From Halalkalibacillus halophilus DSM 18494 (GTDB lineage: Bacteria; Bacillota; Bacilli; Bacillales; Alkalibacillaceae): DNA of 64,000 bases. Where the stretch lies: contig NZ_KE383978.1 in NCBI RefSeq assembly GCF_000423105.1, positions 345,450 to 409,449 of the forward strand. Direction: 5' to 3'. Shown here piece after piece: positions 9,399 through 17,715 of the stretch (the first letter of the stretch is position 1; each line of letters opens with the position of its first letter). The notes beneath the pieces are model-generated. The model saw only the letters and a list, made by a program, of their open reading frames with translations. It searched no databases and had not been told where the DNA came from. The position numbers were made by a program, and so were the translations under genes.

Positions 9399-9525
9399 GT
9401 TTTGAACACATCCTCATCCAGATTTACATAATTATTTTATCATAAGAAATAATATCATTATAATTTAATTTAGCTTTCTATTGCGCAAAAAAATTGAGGC
9501 GATTATAGATTGGGTAGAGCGTCTT

Positions 9526-9628
9526 TTGCCGGCACAGCAACCCGATATACCGGTGAACCACAGCCCGAATCAGGTGAAAGAATGCTTATGCCGGCATTGA
9601 GTGCTGGATGCAGGCAAACGACGAACTT
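9526..9628. repeat. Second GCCGGCA-family array, five units, 20-21 nt phase
   Basis: Cores at 9526 (TTGCCGGCA), 9547 (ATACCGGTG), 9568 (AATCAGGTG), 9588 (ATGCCGGCA) and 9608 (ATGCAGGCA), spaced 21, 21, 20 and 20 nt. It lies in the 293-nt gap between two minus-strand genes. The rest of the gap (9399-9525) is AT-rich, with no gene I can support. Confidence 0.7.
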
Positions 9629-9649
9629 CTAAAATCCCATGAAGATACA

Positions 9650-9685
9650 AAAAAGCCACGACACTCTCAAAAGTGGCATGGCCTC
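9650..9685 (-). terminator. Terminator of the LCP gene
   Basis: On the minus strand GCCATGCCACT pairs with AGTGTCGTGGC (one mismatch), followed by six T residues, just after the stop codon at 9692. Confidence 0.85.
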
Positions 9686-9691
9686 ATGAAT

Positions 9692-10726
9692 TTAATAACT
9701 ATTATTAGCTTCTTCATCTTCAGAAGTAATCACATCTGCATCATGTTCAACATGTGTACTATCTTCCAGTTGCAAGTGTTCTTTAAGTTCGCTACGAGCA
9801 TTTTCTAGTGATTCATCTCGAGCGATTTGAAAACTTACACCATCGATCATTTCGTGGTAGGTATCAAGCTCGACGGTTTCCATATTGTCGCGATCAAAGT
9901 TATTTAGATTACGAAACATTGGAATACCTTCTGACACTTTCACATTGGTGGTTACATGATCGCCAATTACTTTACTTATGTCATCAACCTTCGTAACGGT
10001 TTGGAATGACATTGCTTCATCTGCTAGTGCTTTCATGAATTCTTGTTGGCGGTCGACACGTCCGAGATCACCACGAGGGTCTTCCTTACGCATTCTTACA
10101 TAAGCGAGGGCTTCCTCACCATTTACGTGTTGTTCCCCTTCAAAAAATTCTACGTAGTAAGAGTTTGGTGCCATGGTTTTCTGTTCGAAGTCAAAGGGTA
10201 CATTAACAGTAACTCCACCTAGAACGTCAACCATTTCTATAAATGCGTCAAAGTTTACAGATGCGTAATAATCAATTGGTATATCAAGAAATCCTTCAAC
10301 AGTATTAATCGTCATTTCTTTTTCCCCGTATGCATACGCGTGATTAATTTTATCTCTACGATCCATGCCAACGAAATCAACTAACGTGTCACGTGGAATA
10401 CTTAGTATTTTAGATGACTGTTCTTCCGGGTCAAACGTAACAACCATTAATGTATCTGTGCGACCAGTTTGGCCTTCTGACTCATAATCTTCCACACCCA
10501 TAATCAAAATGGAAAATGGATCGGAACTAATGGAGACGGCTTCATCTCGCAGTTCTGATTTCTCTCGTCCGTCTAAATCATCGTATGAATTGTTTGCTGC
10601 TTGCAGTGTTTGGTATATTAAATAAGAACCGAACCCAATGACAACTAAAAATACAGCCAAGGCTGAAAATAGAATTCTCCGGTTTCTTCTTTTTTTTCGT
10701 TGTTTCTTTAATTCTGTTCGGCGCAT
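9692..10726 (-). CDS. LytR-CpsA-Psr family cell-wall polymer ligase
   Basis: LCP enzymes move teichoic acid or capsule polymers from the undecaprenyl carrier to peptidoglycan at the outer face of the membrane. The 344-aa protein has a basic N terminus (RRTELKKQRKKRRNRR), one membrane segment (about 19-40) and an extracellular LCP domain. The phosphate-binding arginines are in TGRTDTLMV and IPRDTLVDF; YVRMRKEDPRGDLGRVDRQ is the conserved lipid-pocket segment. The C-terminal 25 residues are strongly acidic. RBS AAGGGGAA precedes the ATG at 10726. It is divergent from tagO, which makes the lipid-linked primer for such polymers. The exact polymer is unknown. Confidence 0.93.
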   Translation of the reverse strand: MRRTELKKQRKKRRNRRILFSALAVFLVVIGFGSYLIYQTLQAANNSYDDLDGREKSELRDEAVSISSDPFSILIMGVEDYESEGQTGRTDTLMVVTFDPEEQSSKILSIPRDTLVDFVGMDRRDKINHAYAYGEKEMTINTVEGFLDIPIDYYASVNFDAFIEMVDVLGGVTVNVPFDFEQKTMAPNSYYVEFFEGEQHVNGEEALAYVRMRKEDPRGDLGRVDRQQEFMKALADEAMSFQTVTKVDDISKVIGDHVTTNVKVSEGIPMFRNLNNFDRDNMETVELDTYHEMIDGVSFQIARDESLENARSELKEHLQLEDSTHVEHDADVITSEDEEANNSY

Positions 10727-10847
10727 ATGCTTCCCCTTTTAAAACATAATAATAACTCTATAAATTATAAAGTTTTTTGAAAGAAAAGGCAATCAATTTC
10801 AGACAATTATCGCCGTGATTTTTATTTATTTACAAGTATTTCTGTGC

Positions 10848-10853
10848 TAAGAT
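10848..10853 (+). promoter_or_regulatory. Extended -10 promoter of tagO
   Basis: TGC-TAAGAT (extended -10) at 10845-10853, with TTTATT 17 nt upstream as a weak -35. It lies 35 nt before the ATG. Confidence 0.45.
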
Positions 10854-10887
10854 GGTGGGGTATAGACTAAGAACTGAGGGATTCTGA

Positions 10888-11970
10888 ATGGATTATTCAA
10901 CACTAATTGGCGGTTTTTTTATCGCGTTAGTTGTTTCAATTATAGCTACACCTTTTATGAGAAAGTTAGCATTTAAATATAAAATAGTGGATTGTCCCGA
11001 TGAACGGAAAATTCACGAGACAGAAAAACCATATTTAGGCGGAGTAGCAATTTTTATTGGTGTTACTGCTGCTTACTTAATCTTTTGGCCAACACATGAG
11101 CATCAACTAGCGATTATCGTTGGAGCGCTGATTATGCTGATGACCGGTTTATTTGATGATCTTGTAAACCTCAGACCAGTATACAAACTGGCTGGTCAGA
11201 GTGCAGCGGCTTTAATTATAGTGTCGTCTGGTTTACTGATTGAAAGAATCAATATTCCCTTATTTGGAGAAATAGAACTTAATAATTTAAGTATAATCAT
11301 TACGTTTATTTGGATATTAGCTGTGTCGAACGCAATAAACTTAATCGATGGATTGGACGGGCTTGCTGCTGGGGTAACAAGCATTGCACTAACAAGTATT
11401 CTTGCGATGTCGATCATTGACGGCCATATGGCAGCAGCCTTTTTATGTGCGATTTTAATTGGAGCAAATGTAGGGTTTCTATATTTCAACTTCAATCCAG
11501 CCAAAATATATATGGGCGACTCAGGCTCCTTATTTCTAGGGTATGCTGTCGCGATTATCTCCATGCTCGGCTTATTTAAAAACGTAGCACTATTCAGTTT
11601 CGTCTTACCTGTACTCGTGATCGCCGTCCCAATTGTAGACACAACATTTACAATCATACGAAGACTTCGAAGTGGTGAGAGCATCATGCAGCCAGACCGC
11701 AAGCATTTTCACCATCAACTTATCGATGCAGGTTTGACTCACCGTGGCGCCGTAGTCATTATTTATATCTTCAGTGCCATGTTCGGTGTGTTATCGGTGT
11801 TATTAGGTTATTCCACATTAGGTGCGACAGTCTTATTCGCCTTCATTACTGCATTACTAATCCACATCATTGCTGAAATCGTAGGAATGGTGGGTGGAGG
11901 AAAACAGCCGGTACTTAATGCGATTAAGAAAGTATCGAAGCCACCGAATCAACGACCGAAGAAACGGTAG
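10888..11970 (+). CDS. tagO: Undecaprenyl-phosphate N-acetylglucosaminyl-1-phosphate transferase
   Basis: Transfers GlcNAc-1-phosphate from UDP-GlcNAc to undecaprenyl phosphate, the first step of wall teichoic acid and related polymers. The 360-aa integral membrane protein has about ten hydrophobic helices. Family motifs are present: GLFDDLVNLRP (Mg-binding Asp pair), NAINLIDGLDGLAAG, YMGDSGSLFLGY and the HFHHQL histidines near residue 270. A 17-residue basic tail follows the last helix. It is monocistronic, between its own promoter and the terminator at 12031. MraY is excluded by the missing MraY-specific segments and by the context. Confidence 0.93.
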   Translation: MDYSTLIGGFFIALVVSIIATPFMRKLAFKYKIVDCPDERKIHETEKPYLGGVAIFIGVTAAYLIFWPTHEHQLAIIVGALIMLMTGLFDDLVNLRPVYKLAGQSAAALIIVSSGLLIERINIPLFGEIELNNLSIIITFIWILAVSNAINLIDGLDGLAAGVTSIALTSILAMSIIDGHMAAAFLCAILIGANVGFLYFNFNPAKIYMGDSGSLFLGYAVAIISMLGLFKNVALFSFVLPVLVIAVPIVDTTFTIIRRLRSGESIMQPDRKHFHHQLIDAGLTHRGAVVIIYIFSAMFGVLSVLLGYSTLGATVLFAFITALLIHIIAEIVGMVGGGKQPVLNAIKKVSKPPNQRPKKR

Positions 11971-12030
11971 ATATAAAGGTTGAATCTATCTAATGAAGTA
12001 ACAATCTCTAAACTGTGAATACCTGAAGAA

Positions 12031-12058
12031 AATCCAGTCCTAGTGACTGGATTTTTTA
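12031..12058 (+). terminator. Terminator of tagO
   Basis: AATCCAGTC/GACTGGATT, loop CTAGT, followed by TTTTT. Confidence 0.9.
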
Positions 12059-12164
12059 ATTATATAAAATAAGTGAAAGCTTTCCTTTCATGTGACCGCC
12101 CTCTCAAGGTATGGTATCATGGTTTGCAAAATTAGTTATATGTTCAATCAAAGGGGATGGTAGA

Positions 12165-13196
12165 TTGAAAGATTTAGTTAATGAAATTCATGAAGAAGCT
12201 TTTATTATTGATGCTCATTTCGATTTGCTTTTTGATGTGGTAAAACAGCGGGAGACAGGTCGGACAAAGGTCATTGAAACCGACCACGTACCGAATTTTA
12301 GAAAGAGCGGCTTTAATTTGATTATTTCTTCTATTTTTGTAGATGATGCATTTAATCCTGAAATGGTTCTTCATAAGGCTTTAAATCAGGTGAGTGCCTT
12401 ATACGCGGAAATCGATGAGTCGCCTGATGAAATCATGCTGTGCAAGAGTTATGAAGATGTGATGGAAGCCAAGCGAACTGGAAAAGTTGGTATTATGCTC
12501 TCTTTTGAAGGTGTCGAACCTCTTTATAACGATTTGTCATTATTGCGTGTTTTTTATGAGTTAGGTGTTAGGTTCGTTGGTTTAACATGGAGTCGTCGTA
12601 ACTTCGCTGCTGATGGTTGTCATTTTACGATGGAGGAAGAGGATCGTGGTGGAGGGCTGACAAAGTTTGGTGAAGCTTTAGTTACAGAAGCGGAGCGACT
12701 CGGAATGATTATAGATGTAACGCATATTAATGACCGCGGTTTTGAGGACGTGTTTAGGTTTAACAATGGTACGATTATAGCTTCACATTCAGATGCGCGA
12801 GAAGTTACTGAAACCCCGAGGAATTTGACAGACAATCAGTTGAAGAGGATTGCTAGCAGAGGCGGCGTAGCAGGAATTAACGTTGTGAGTCTGATTGCTT
12901 CTGGAGATGCCAACAAGGGGGATGTTAATATATTGGTCGATCATATTGAACACATGAAAAAAACAGTCGGGATCGATTATATTGGACTAGGACTTGATTG
13001 TTGTGATGCACTTTACAAATACTTAACTGATGCAATGCTAAATCAAATGGAAGATAGACCATTTGATATTATTAGCCATGCTGAATTGAAGACGTTGACA
13101 GAGAAGTTGTTGGAGAGAGGGTTTGAAAAAGAAGAGATCATCCAAATATATGGTGGAAATTACTTGAGAGTGTATGGAGAAGTACTGAGGGGGTAA
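12165..13196 (+). CDS. Membrane dipeptidase (peptidase M19)
   Basis: Zinc-dependent dipeptidase of the renal-dipeptidase family, hydrolysing dipeptides (also D-residue forms in some bacteria). TTG at 12165 is chosen as start (343 aa) because AAGGGG at 12151 lies at the right distance; an in-frame ATG at 12111 has no ribosome site and adds a non-conserved stretch. Metal ligands are visible: DAHFD near the N terminus, FEGVEP, DVTHIN and ASHSDARE. GLTWSRRN and YIGLGLD are also family segments. No signal peptide is seen, so it is probably cytosolic. It has no operon partner. A role in peptidoglycan peptide recycling is possible but unproven. Confidence 0.9.
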   Translation: MKDLVNEIHEEAFIIDAHFDLLFDVVKQRETGRTKVIETDHVPNFRKSGFNLIISSIFVDDAFNPEMVLHKALNQVSALYAEIDESPDEIMLCKSYEDVMEAKRTGKVGIMLSFEGVEPLYNDLSLLRVFYELGVRFVGLTWSRRNFAADGCHFTMEEEDRGGGLTKFGEALVTEAERLGMIIDVTHINDRGFEDVFRFNNGTIIASHSDAREVTETPRNLTDNQLKRIASRGGVAGINVVSLIASGDANKGDVNILVDHIEHMKKTVGIDYIGLGLDCCDALYKYLTDAMLNQMEDRPFDIISHAELKTLTEKLLERGFEKEEIIQIYGGNYLRVYGEVLRG

Positions 13197-13255
13197 CTTT
13201 AGAAAACCCTCGCTTAGCCCAAAAGCGATGGGAGTATATCCCACCAAACAAACAA

Positions 13256-13290
13256 AAAAGGCCGGTCATCTCCATGATGACCGACCTTTT
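13256..13290. terminator. Bidirectional terminator between the dipeptidase gene and ywqE
   Basis: AAAGGCCGGTCATC/GATGACCGACCTTT with A-run before and T-run after. It can serve the plus-strand dipeptidase and the minus-strand ywqE. Confidence 0.92.
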
Positions 13291-13297
13291 ACATTCC

Positions 13298-14068
13298 TTA
13301 AAAAATCCCTAATAACTTTTTTTTCTTCACTTCCACTGGTGGATCTACAATCACTTGCTCATTGTTCATAACTAACTCTGCGTTTTCTTGTAGGATGTCA
13401 GTTAGTTCTTGGCCGAAGCGATCTGTAATCACATCGTATGCTTCTTTCATGTGAAAACTACGTCCGCCTGTTGAGCGGTGCGCATCAGAGGCGATAAAGT
13501 GAACTAAATTAGACTCTAACAGTTGAAAACTAAAGTTTTGAATCTTCTTCCCGAAAACTCCGGCAACACTAGAAGCAGTTAGCTGAGTCAACGATCCGCG
13601 CTTTACGAATTCAAATAATAAGTGCGAATGCTTTAAGAAAGCGCCATTTCGTTCTGGATGAACGATAATAGGTTTCACTTGATTCATCTGTAAATCAAAT
13701 AACGTATGTTTGGAAAACCTTGGTACGGAACTAGAAGGAAACTCTATTAAAGCATAGTTGGTATTTCCTCCAAGCGTCATGGCTGTATCATTATGTAAGT
13801 GTTCAATTGCTTCTCCGTTAATACGGATTTCCTGCCCGGGTAATACAGTTAAAGGAATTAGTTCTTTCTCGATTGCTTTTTGAAGTTTTTTTACTTCTTT
13901 TACGACGAGCTCTTGTTCGTTTTCATATCTTCCGTTTAAATGGTGAGGAGTAGCATAGATGGTTGAGATTCCTGCTTCTACCGCAGCTCTTGCCATGTCT
14001 AAACTATCTTCCATTGTTTGAGCGCCATCATCGACACCAGGTAAGATATGACTGTGTATGTCGATCAT
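13298..14068 (-). CDS. ywqE: Protein-tyrosine phosphatase, PHP family (YwqE/CpsB)
   Basis: Manganese-dependent phosphatase that removes phosphate from the BY-kinase and its targets and so tunes polysaccharide synthesis. The start is set at the ATG at 14068 (256 aa), behind AAAGGAGGAG; the longer open frame upstream lies in a hairpin region. Motifs: MIDIHSHILPGVDDG (metal-binding HxH), ATPHH, GQEIRI, VHPERN (about residue 135) and ASDAHR (about residue 195). It is the last gene of the minus-strand ywqC-ywqD-ywqE set, with a terminator-like hairpin between it and ywqD. Confidence 0.93.
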   Translation of the reverse strand: MIDIHSHILPGVDDGAQTMEDSLDMARAAVEAGISTIYATPHHLNGRYENEQELVVKEVKKLQKAIEKELIPLTVLPGQEIRINGEAIEHLHNDTAMTLGGNTNYALIEFPSSSVPRFSKHTLFDLQMNQVKPIIVHPERNGAFLKHSHLLFEFVKRGSLTQLTASSVAGVFGKKIQNFSFQLLESNLVHFIASDAHRSTGGRSFHMKEAYDVITDRFGQELTDILQENAELVMNNEQVIVDPPVEVKKKKLLGIF

Positions 14069-14090
14069 CTTACTCCTCCTTTCAAAAATT

Positions 14091-14123
14091 ATAAAAAACC
14101 ACATGGTAATCATACCATGTGGT
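14091..14123 (-). terminator. Hairpin with T-run between ywqD and ywqE (attenuator or internal terminator)
   Basis: Perfect 11-bp inverted repeat (arms 14098-14108 and 14113-14123, ACCACATGGTA type) with a 4-nt loop. On the minus strand it is followed by six T residues. It lies between ywqD and the ribosome site of ywqE, so only part of the transcripts may reach the phosphatase gene. Confidence 0.85.
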
Positions 14124-14147
14124 TCATAAAATGCAAGGTAGCTTTCA

Positions 14148-14843
14148 TTAATTTCCGTAATAATAGAAATACTCGCCTTCTTTGGTATCTTTGTCATTTA
14201 GGACAACACCTAGGACGTTCGCCTTCGCTTGAACTAATAATTCTTTTGCACGAGAAGCGGCATCTTTTTCCGTTTTCTTACTACGAACAACTAGTAAAAC
14301 TCCATCTGTATGGTTAGCTAATACTTGAGAATCCGTAACAGCTAAAACAGGTGGCGAGTCGAAAATAACCATATCATAGCTTTCTTTTGCAGTGTCAATC
14401 AACTTTTGCATCGAACGAGAACCTAATAACTCAGAAGGATTTGGTGGAACAGGTCCACATGGTAATATATCTAAGTTATCCACTTTTGAATTCGTAACGC
14501 AATCTTCAAGTGTATGTTCCCCAATCAACAAATTACTCAAGCCAAATGTATTATTGATTCGAAAAGTATAGTGTACAGTTGGCTTACGTAAATCGGCGTC
14601 AATAAGTAGGACACTCTTACCTTGTTGCGCAAATGCTACGGCCAGATTCGCTGTTGTTAAACTCTTCCCTTCAGAAGGGCTACTTGATGTAATGACGATC
14701 GAACGCAATTCTGTATCAACTGCGGAGAATTGCAAGTTCGTTCGTAATGTTCTGTATTGTTCAGAAATAGGTGATTTTGGTTCTTCGTGTGTGATTAACT
14801 GACGTTGGTGATTCACACGTTGTACAGTATTCTTTCTTGCCAT
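14148..14843 (-). CDS. ywqD: Bacterial tyrosine kinase (YwqD/CpsD)
   Basis: BY-kinase that autophosphorylates on a C-terminal tyrosine cluster and controls polysaccharide polymerisation with its membrane activator YwqC. The 231-aa protein has Walker A SSPSEGKSLTTAN (about residues 51-63), Walker A' VLLIDADLRKP, Walker B VIFDSPPVL, and a terminal EYFYYYGN carrying four tyrosines. There are 12 nt between ywqC and this gene, and the phosphatase follows. Start ATG with a GGAGGG-type site upstream. Confidence 0.94.
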   Translation of the reverse strand: MARKNTVQRVNHQRQLITHEEPKSPISEQYRTLRTNLQFSAVDTELRSIVITSSSPSEGKSLTTANLAVAFAQQGKSVLLIDADLRKPTVHYTFRINNTFGLSNLLIGEHTLEDCVTNSKVDNLDILPCGPVPPNPSELLGSRSMQKLIDTAKESYDMVIFDSPPVLAVTDSQVLANHTDGVLLVVRSKKTEKDAASRAKELLVQAKANVLGVVLNDKDTKEGEYFYYYGN

Positions 14844-14855
14844 AGGTAACCCTCC

Positions 14856-15566
14856 TTATCGGTTTCTTTTTGATGAATACGATTCACGATCTGTTTGGAA
14901 TGTCGAAATAACACCCATAACAGGTAAGTCTAAAGCCTTCTCAATATCTTCTTCATTCTTAATGGACGTATCAAGATATTCTAGTAGAAATGCTAAACCA
15001 ATACCAATCATTAATCCTAACACTAACGCAATCGCAACATTCAAAGTGGGATTAGGACTAACCTGTGATGGGTTAGCGTCATGAGCAGCTTCGGATAACA
15101 CTCCAACATTATCTACATTCATATAATTAGGGATGTCTTCACGAAATACATCCACTGTTGTATTTGCGATCTCAACTGCTAAAGCATGATCAGCGTCTAC
15201 TACTTGTACGTTAACTACCTGTGAATTCTCAGCGTTACTAACATTGATTTTATTAGCTAATTGACCACTACTCATTTCCAACCCTAACTCTTCAACAACA
15301 ACATTTAAAATTGCAGGACTCTGCAGTACTACGTTATATGTATTAATCAATTCAACGTTCGTCCGTATATCACCTTGTGTAATTTGTTGTTCTGATTGAA
15401 CTTCTTCGTTGACGATAAATTGTGAATTTGCTTCATATTGAGGAGTCATCACAAAAGTAGTTACAATAAAACTGATCAACATAGCAGTAATCGTAATTAA
15501 AATAATAAGATTAAGGCGTTTTTTAATTATCTGCCAAATCTCTTGAAGTGAAATTGTTTCTTCCAT
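14856..15566 (-). CDS. ywqC: Wzz-type kinase activator / chain-length regulator (YwqC/CapA)
   Basis: Membrane protein that activates the BY-kinase and sets polysaccharide chain length. The ATG at 15566 (236 aa) is chosen because MEETISLQEIWQIIKKR is the usual N terminus and GGGGGAAAGGG precedes it. Two membrane helices (about 21-43 and 172-194) enclose an extracellular Wzz domain; the short cytoplasmic tail ends in EDIEKALDLPVMGVI and a basic SSKRNR. First gene of the minus-strand operon, divergent from the polysaccharide locus at 15880. Confidence 0.92.
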   Translation of the reverse strand: MEETISLQEIWQIIKKRLNLIILITITAMLISFIVTTFVMTPQYEANSQFIVNEEVQSEQQITQGDIRTNVELINTYNVVLQSPAILNVVVEELGLEMSSGQLANKINVSNAENSQVVNVQVVDADHALAVEIANTTVDVFREDIPNYMNVDNVGVLSEAAHDANPSQVSPNPTLNVAIALVLGLMIGIGLAFLLEYLDTSIKNEEDIEKALDLPVMGVISTFQTDRESYSSKRNR

Positions 15567-15734
15567 TCCCTTTCCCCCGATAGACTTATATTTTGATAAA
15601 TACCGACAATAGTATACCATAAATTACAATTAAACAGAAAATGAATTTGATTTTTTCCAATATAGGGAGTATTATCATATATATTAGAAGAACATTTTTA
15701 TACAAATATTCTTATAAAAAAATGACGAAATATG

Positions 15735-15763
15735 TTGTTTGTATGCGTCTAGTCTGATAGTAT
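15735..15763 (+). promoter_or_regulatory. Putative promoter of the polysaccharide operon and its leader
   Basis: TTGTTT, a 17-nt spacer and TAGTAT with an extended TGA element. A leader of about 110 nt follows, containing TTCCAAG and later CTTGGAA (an inverted repeat that could fold) and GTCGAATA twice. No known riboswitch is recognised in the 15567-15879 gap. Confidence 0.45.
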
Positions 15764-15879
15764 TATTTCCAGTCGAATATTTCCAAGGAAAAATAAGAGA
15801 AAACAGCGTCGAATACAACAAACTTGGAATTAGGCACTACATTAAAATACATAGATAGAAAAAGAAAAGGATGTTCAGA

Positions 15880-17703
15880 TTGACATACCAGAAGAGATTG
15901 ACCAGCTTAATAGCCTTAGACACGCTGATTGTGCTATCGTCCATCTACTTAAGTTCGTTTATTCTCTACAACACATTCTCAACCAATTCAAACGCCATTA
16001 TAGCCACTTCTATTATTCTACTCATTACACACCACTTTCTAGCACTTTATTTTGGTTTATATCGTAAAGCTTGGGAATATGCTAGTATCGGAGAATTAGT
16101 TGCCATTTTTAATGTGGTTACGATTTCTGTAGCTGTTGCCGCAGTATTTCAGTATACAGCATACGGGAATTTATTCCTAAGAGCGATGGCAGTCACTTGG
16201 ATGCTTCATATCTTGTTAATTGGAGGGTCTCGTTTCGCTTGGCGTGTATTTAGAGACCAATTATTGGGTTCGATTAAGGGACAGAAGCGGACATTGATTA
16301 TAGGTGCAGGTGCAGCAGGCGCAATCGTAACTCGTCAACTAATGCAGAGCACCGAGAGTGAATTACGCCCTGTTGCTTTCTTAGATGACGATAAAACTAA
16401 AGAGAAAATGCAAATCCATGGGGTTCCAGTTGTAGGTAAACTGAAGCATTTAAAAGAAGTTGCTGAGAACCATGAAATAGAACATATCATTATTGCAATT
16501 CCGTCCCTTGGAAGAGATGACTTAAACCGAGTTTACAGTAAATGTGCTGAAGTAAAAGTGAAAACACAAATCATCCCTAAATTTGAGGACTTAGCTACTG
16601 GAAAAGTATCAACGAGTCAGATAAGAGATGTGGAAGTGGAAGACTTGCTTGGACGAGACCCAGTTGAACTAGATATTGAAGGGATTTCAAGTTATATCAC
16701 AGACAAAACAGTTCTTATCACTGGTGCGGGTGGTTCAATTGGCTCGGAAATTTGCAAGCAAATTGCGACATTTGAACCAGAGCATATCATTTTATTAGGT
16801 CATGGTGAAAATAGCATTTATCATATTCATCGTTATTTACTAGCACGTTACCATCGCCGTTATGAAATCACACCGGTGATTGCAGATGTCCAAGATCGTG
16901 ATCGTATTATGGAAGTAATGCAAGAATATAAACCAGATGTTGTCTATCATGCGGCAGCTCATAAACATGTACCATTAATGGAGTTTAACCCAAGAGAAGC
17001 AGTTAAAAACAATGTGTTTGGTACGAAGAATGTAGCAGAAGCTTCAGATAATGCTGGAGTTGATAGTTTTGTACTCGTTTCTACAGATAAAGCCGTAAAT
17101 CCCACAAACGTAATGGGAGCAACAAAGCGTGTGGCAGAAATGATTGTACAAAACATGGCCCAAAAGAGCAAAACGAAATTTATTGCCGTAAGATTTGGCA
17201 ATGTACTAGGAAGTCGTGGAAGTGTTATCCCATTATTTAAGGATCAAATTCGTAAAGGTGGACCAGTTACGGTAACACATCCAGAAATGACTCGTTATTT
17301 CATGACGATTCCAGAAGCTAGTCAACTCGTTATCCAGGCTGGTTCGATTGCTCGTGGTGGAGAAATATTTGTATTAGACATGGGTGAACCAGTTAAGATT
17401 GTGGATCTAGCGAAAAACTTGATCAGGTTATCAGGCTATTCATTAGAAGAAATAGATATAGAATATTCTGGAATTAGACCTGGGGAAAAGATGTATGAGG
17501 AGTTACTAGGGGAAGATGAAATTTCTAAGAAACAAGTTTTCCCTAAAATTCATATTGGAAAAAGCACTCATGAAAATGTTGCATCGATTCACGATGATAT
17601 TAGTAACCTGAAGGAAATTGAAGTCAATCACTTAAAAGATGAACTTTTTGAACTTATAAATACAGAAAAAAAAGACAAACAACAAGTCAGCGAATTAGCA
17701 TAG
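15880..17703 (+). CDS. capD: Membrane-bound UDP-N-acetylglucosamine 4,6-dehydratase family protein (CapD/PglF/EpsC type)
   Basis: Converts UDP-GlcNAc to a 4-keto-6-deoxy sugar, precursor of deoxyamino sugars such as QuiNAc, FucNAc or bacillosamine. TTG at 15880 (607 aa) is the likely start: AAAAGG lies 9 nt upstream, whereas the ATG at 15871 directly abuts that site. Four N-terminal membrane helices; a first nucleotide-binding domain with GAGAAGAIVTRQ (about residue 145); and a short-chain dehydrogenase-like domain with TGAGGSIGSEICKQ, HAAAHKHVPLME and STDKAVNPTNVMGATKR (Met replaces the usual catalytic Tyr, as is known for this long-form family). It opens the plus-strand locus. Confidence 0.9.
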   Translation: MTYQKRLTSLIALDTLIVLSSIYLSSFILYNTFSTNSNAIIATSIILLITHHFLALYFGLYRKAWEYASIGELVAIFNVVTISVAVAAVFQYTAYGNLFLRAMAVTWMLHILLIGGSRFAWRVFRDQLLGSIKGQKRTLIIGAGAAGAIVTRQLMQSTESELRPVAFLDDDKTKEKMQIHGVPVVGKLKHLKEVAENHEIEHIIIAIPSLGRDDLNRVYSKCAEVKVKTQIIPKFEDLATGKVSTSQIRDVEVEDLLGRDPVELDIEGISSYITDKTVLITGAGGSIGSEICKQIATFEPEHIILLGHGENSIYHIHRYLLARYHRRYEITPVIADVQDRDRIMEVMQEYKPDVVYHAAAHKHVPLMEFNPREAVKNNVFGTKNVAEASDNAGVDSFVLVSTDKAVNPTNVMGATKRVAEMIVQNMAQKSKTKFIAVRFGNVLGSRGSVIPLFKDQIRKGGPVTVTHPEMTRYFMTIPEASQLVIQAGSIARGGEIFVLDMGEPVKIVDLAKNLIRLSGYSLEEIDIEYSGIRPGEKMYEELLGEDEISKKQVFPKIHIGKSTHENVASIHDDISNLKEIEVNHLKDELFELINTEKKDKQQVSELA

Positions 17704-17715
17704 GGGGATTCACTA

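Noticed and set aside
11196..11702. Minus-strand 168-aa ORF opposite tagO
   Set aside because: Antisense shadow of a membrane protein gene; no RBS or recognisable domain.
12072..12090. TGAAAGCTTTCC as a cre site
   Set aside because: The central CG is replaced by GC, which the consensus does not allow.
12111..12164. N-terminal extension of the dipeptidase from ATG 12111
   Set aside because: No ribosome site, unlike the family, and a good RBS lies between it and the TTG at 12165.
13211..13242. CGCTT/AAGCG and GGGAGTATATCCC as a terminator or single 21-nt-type unit
   Set aside because: Short stems with no T-run; only one GGGAGTAT-like element, not enough to call it part of the repeat family.
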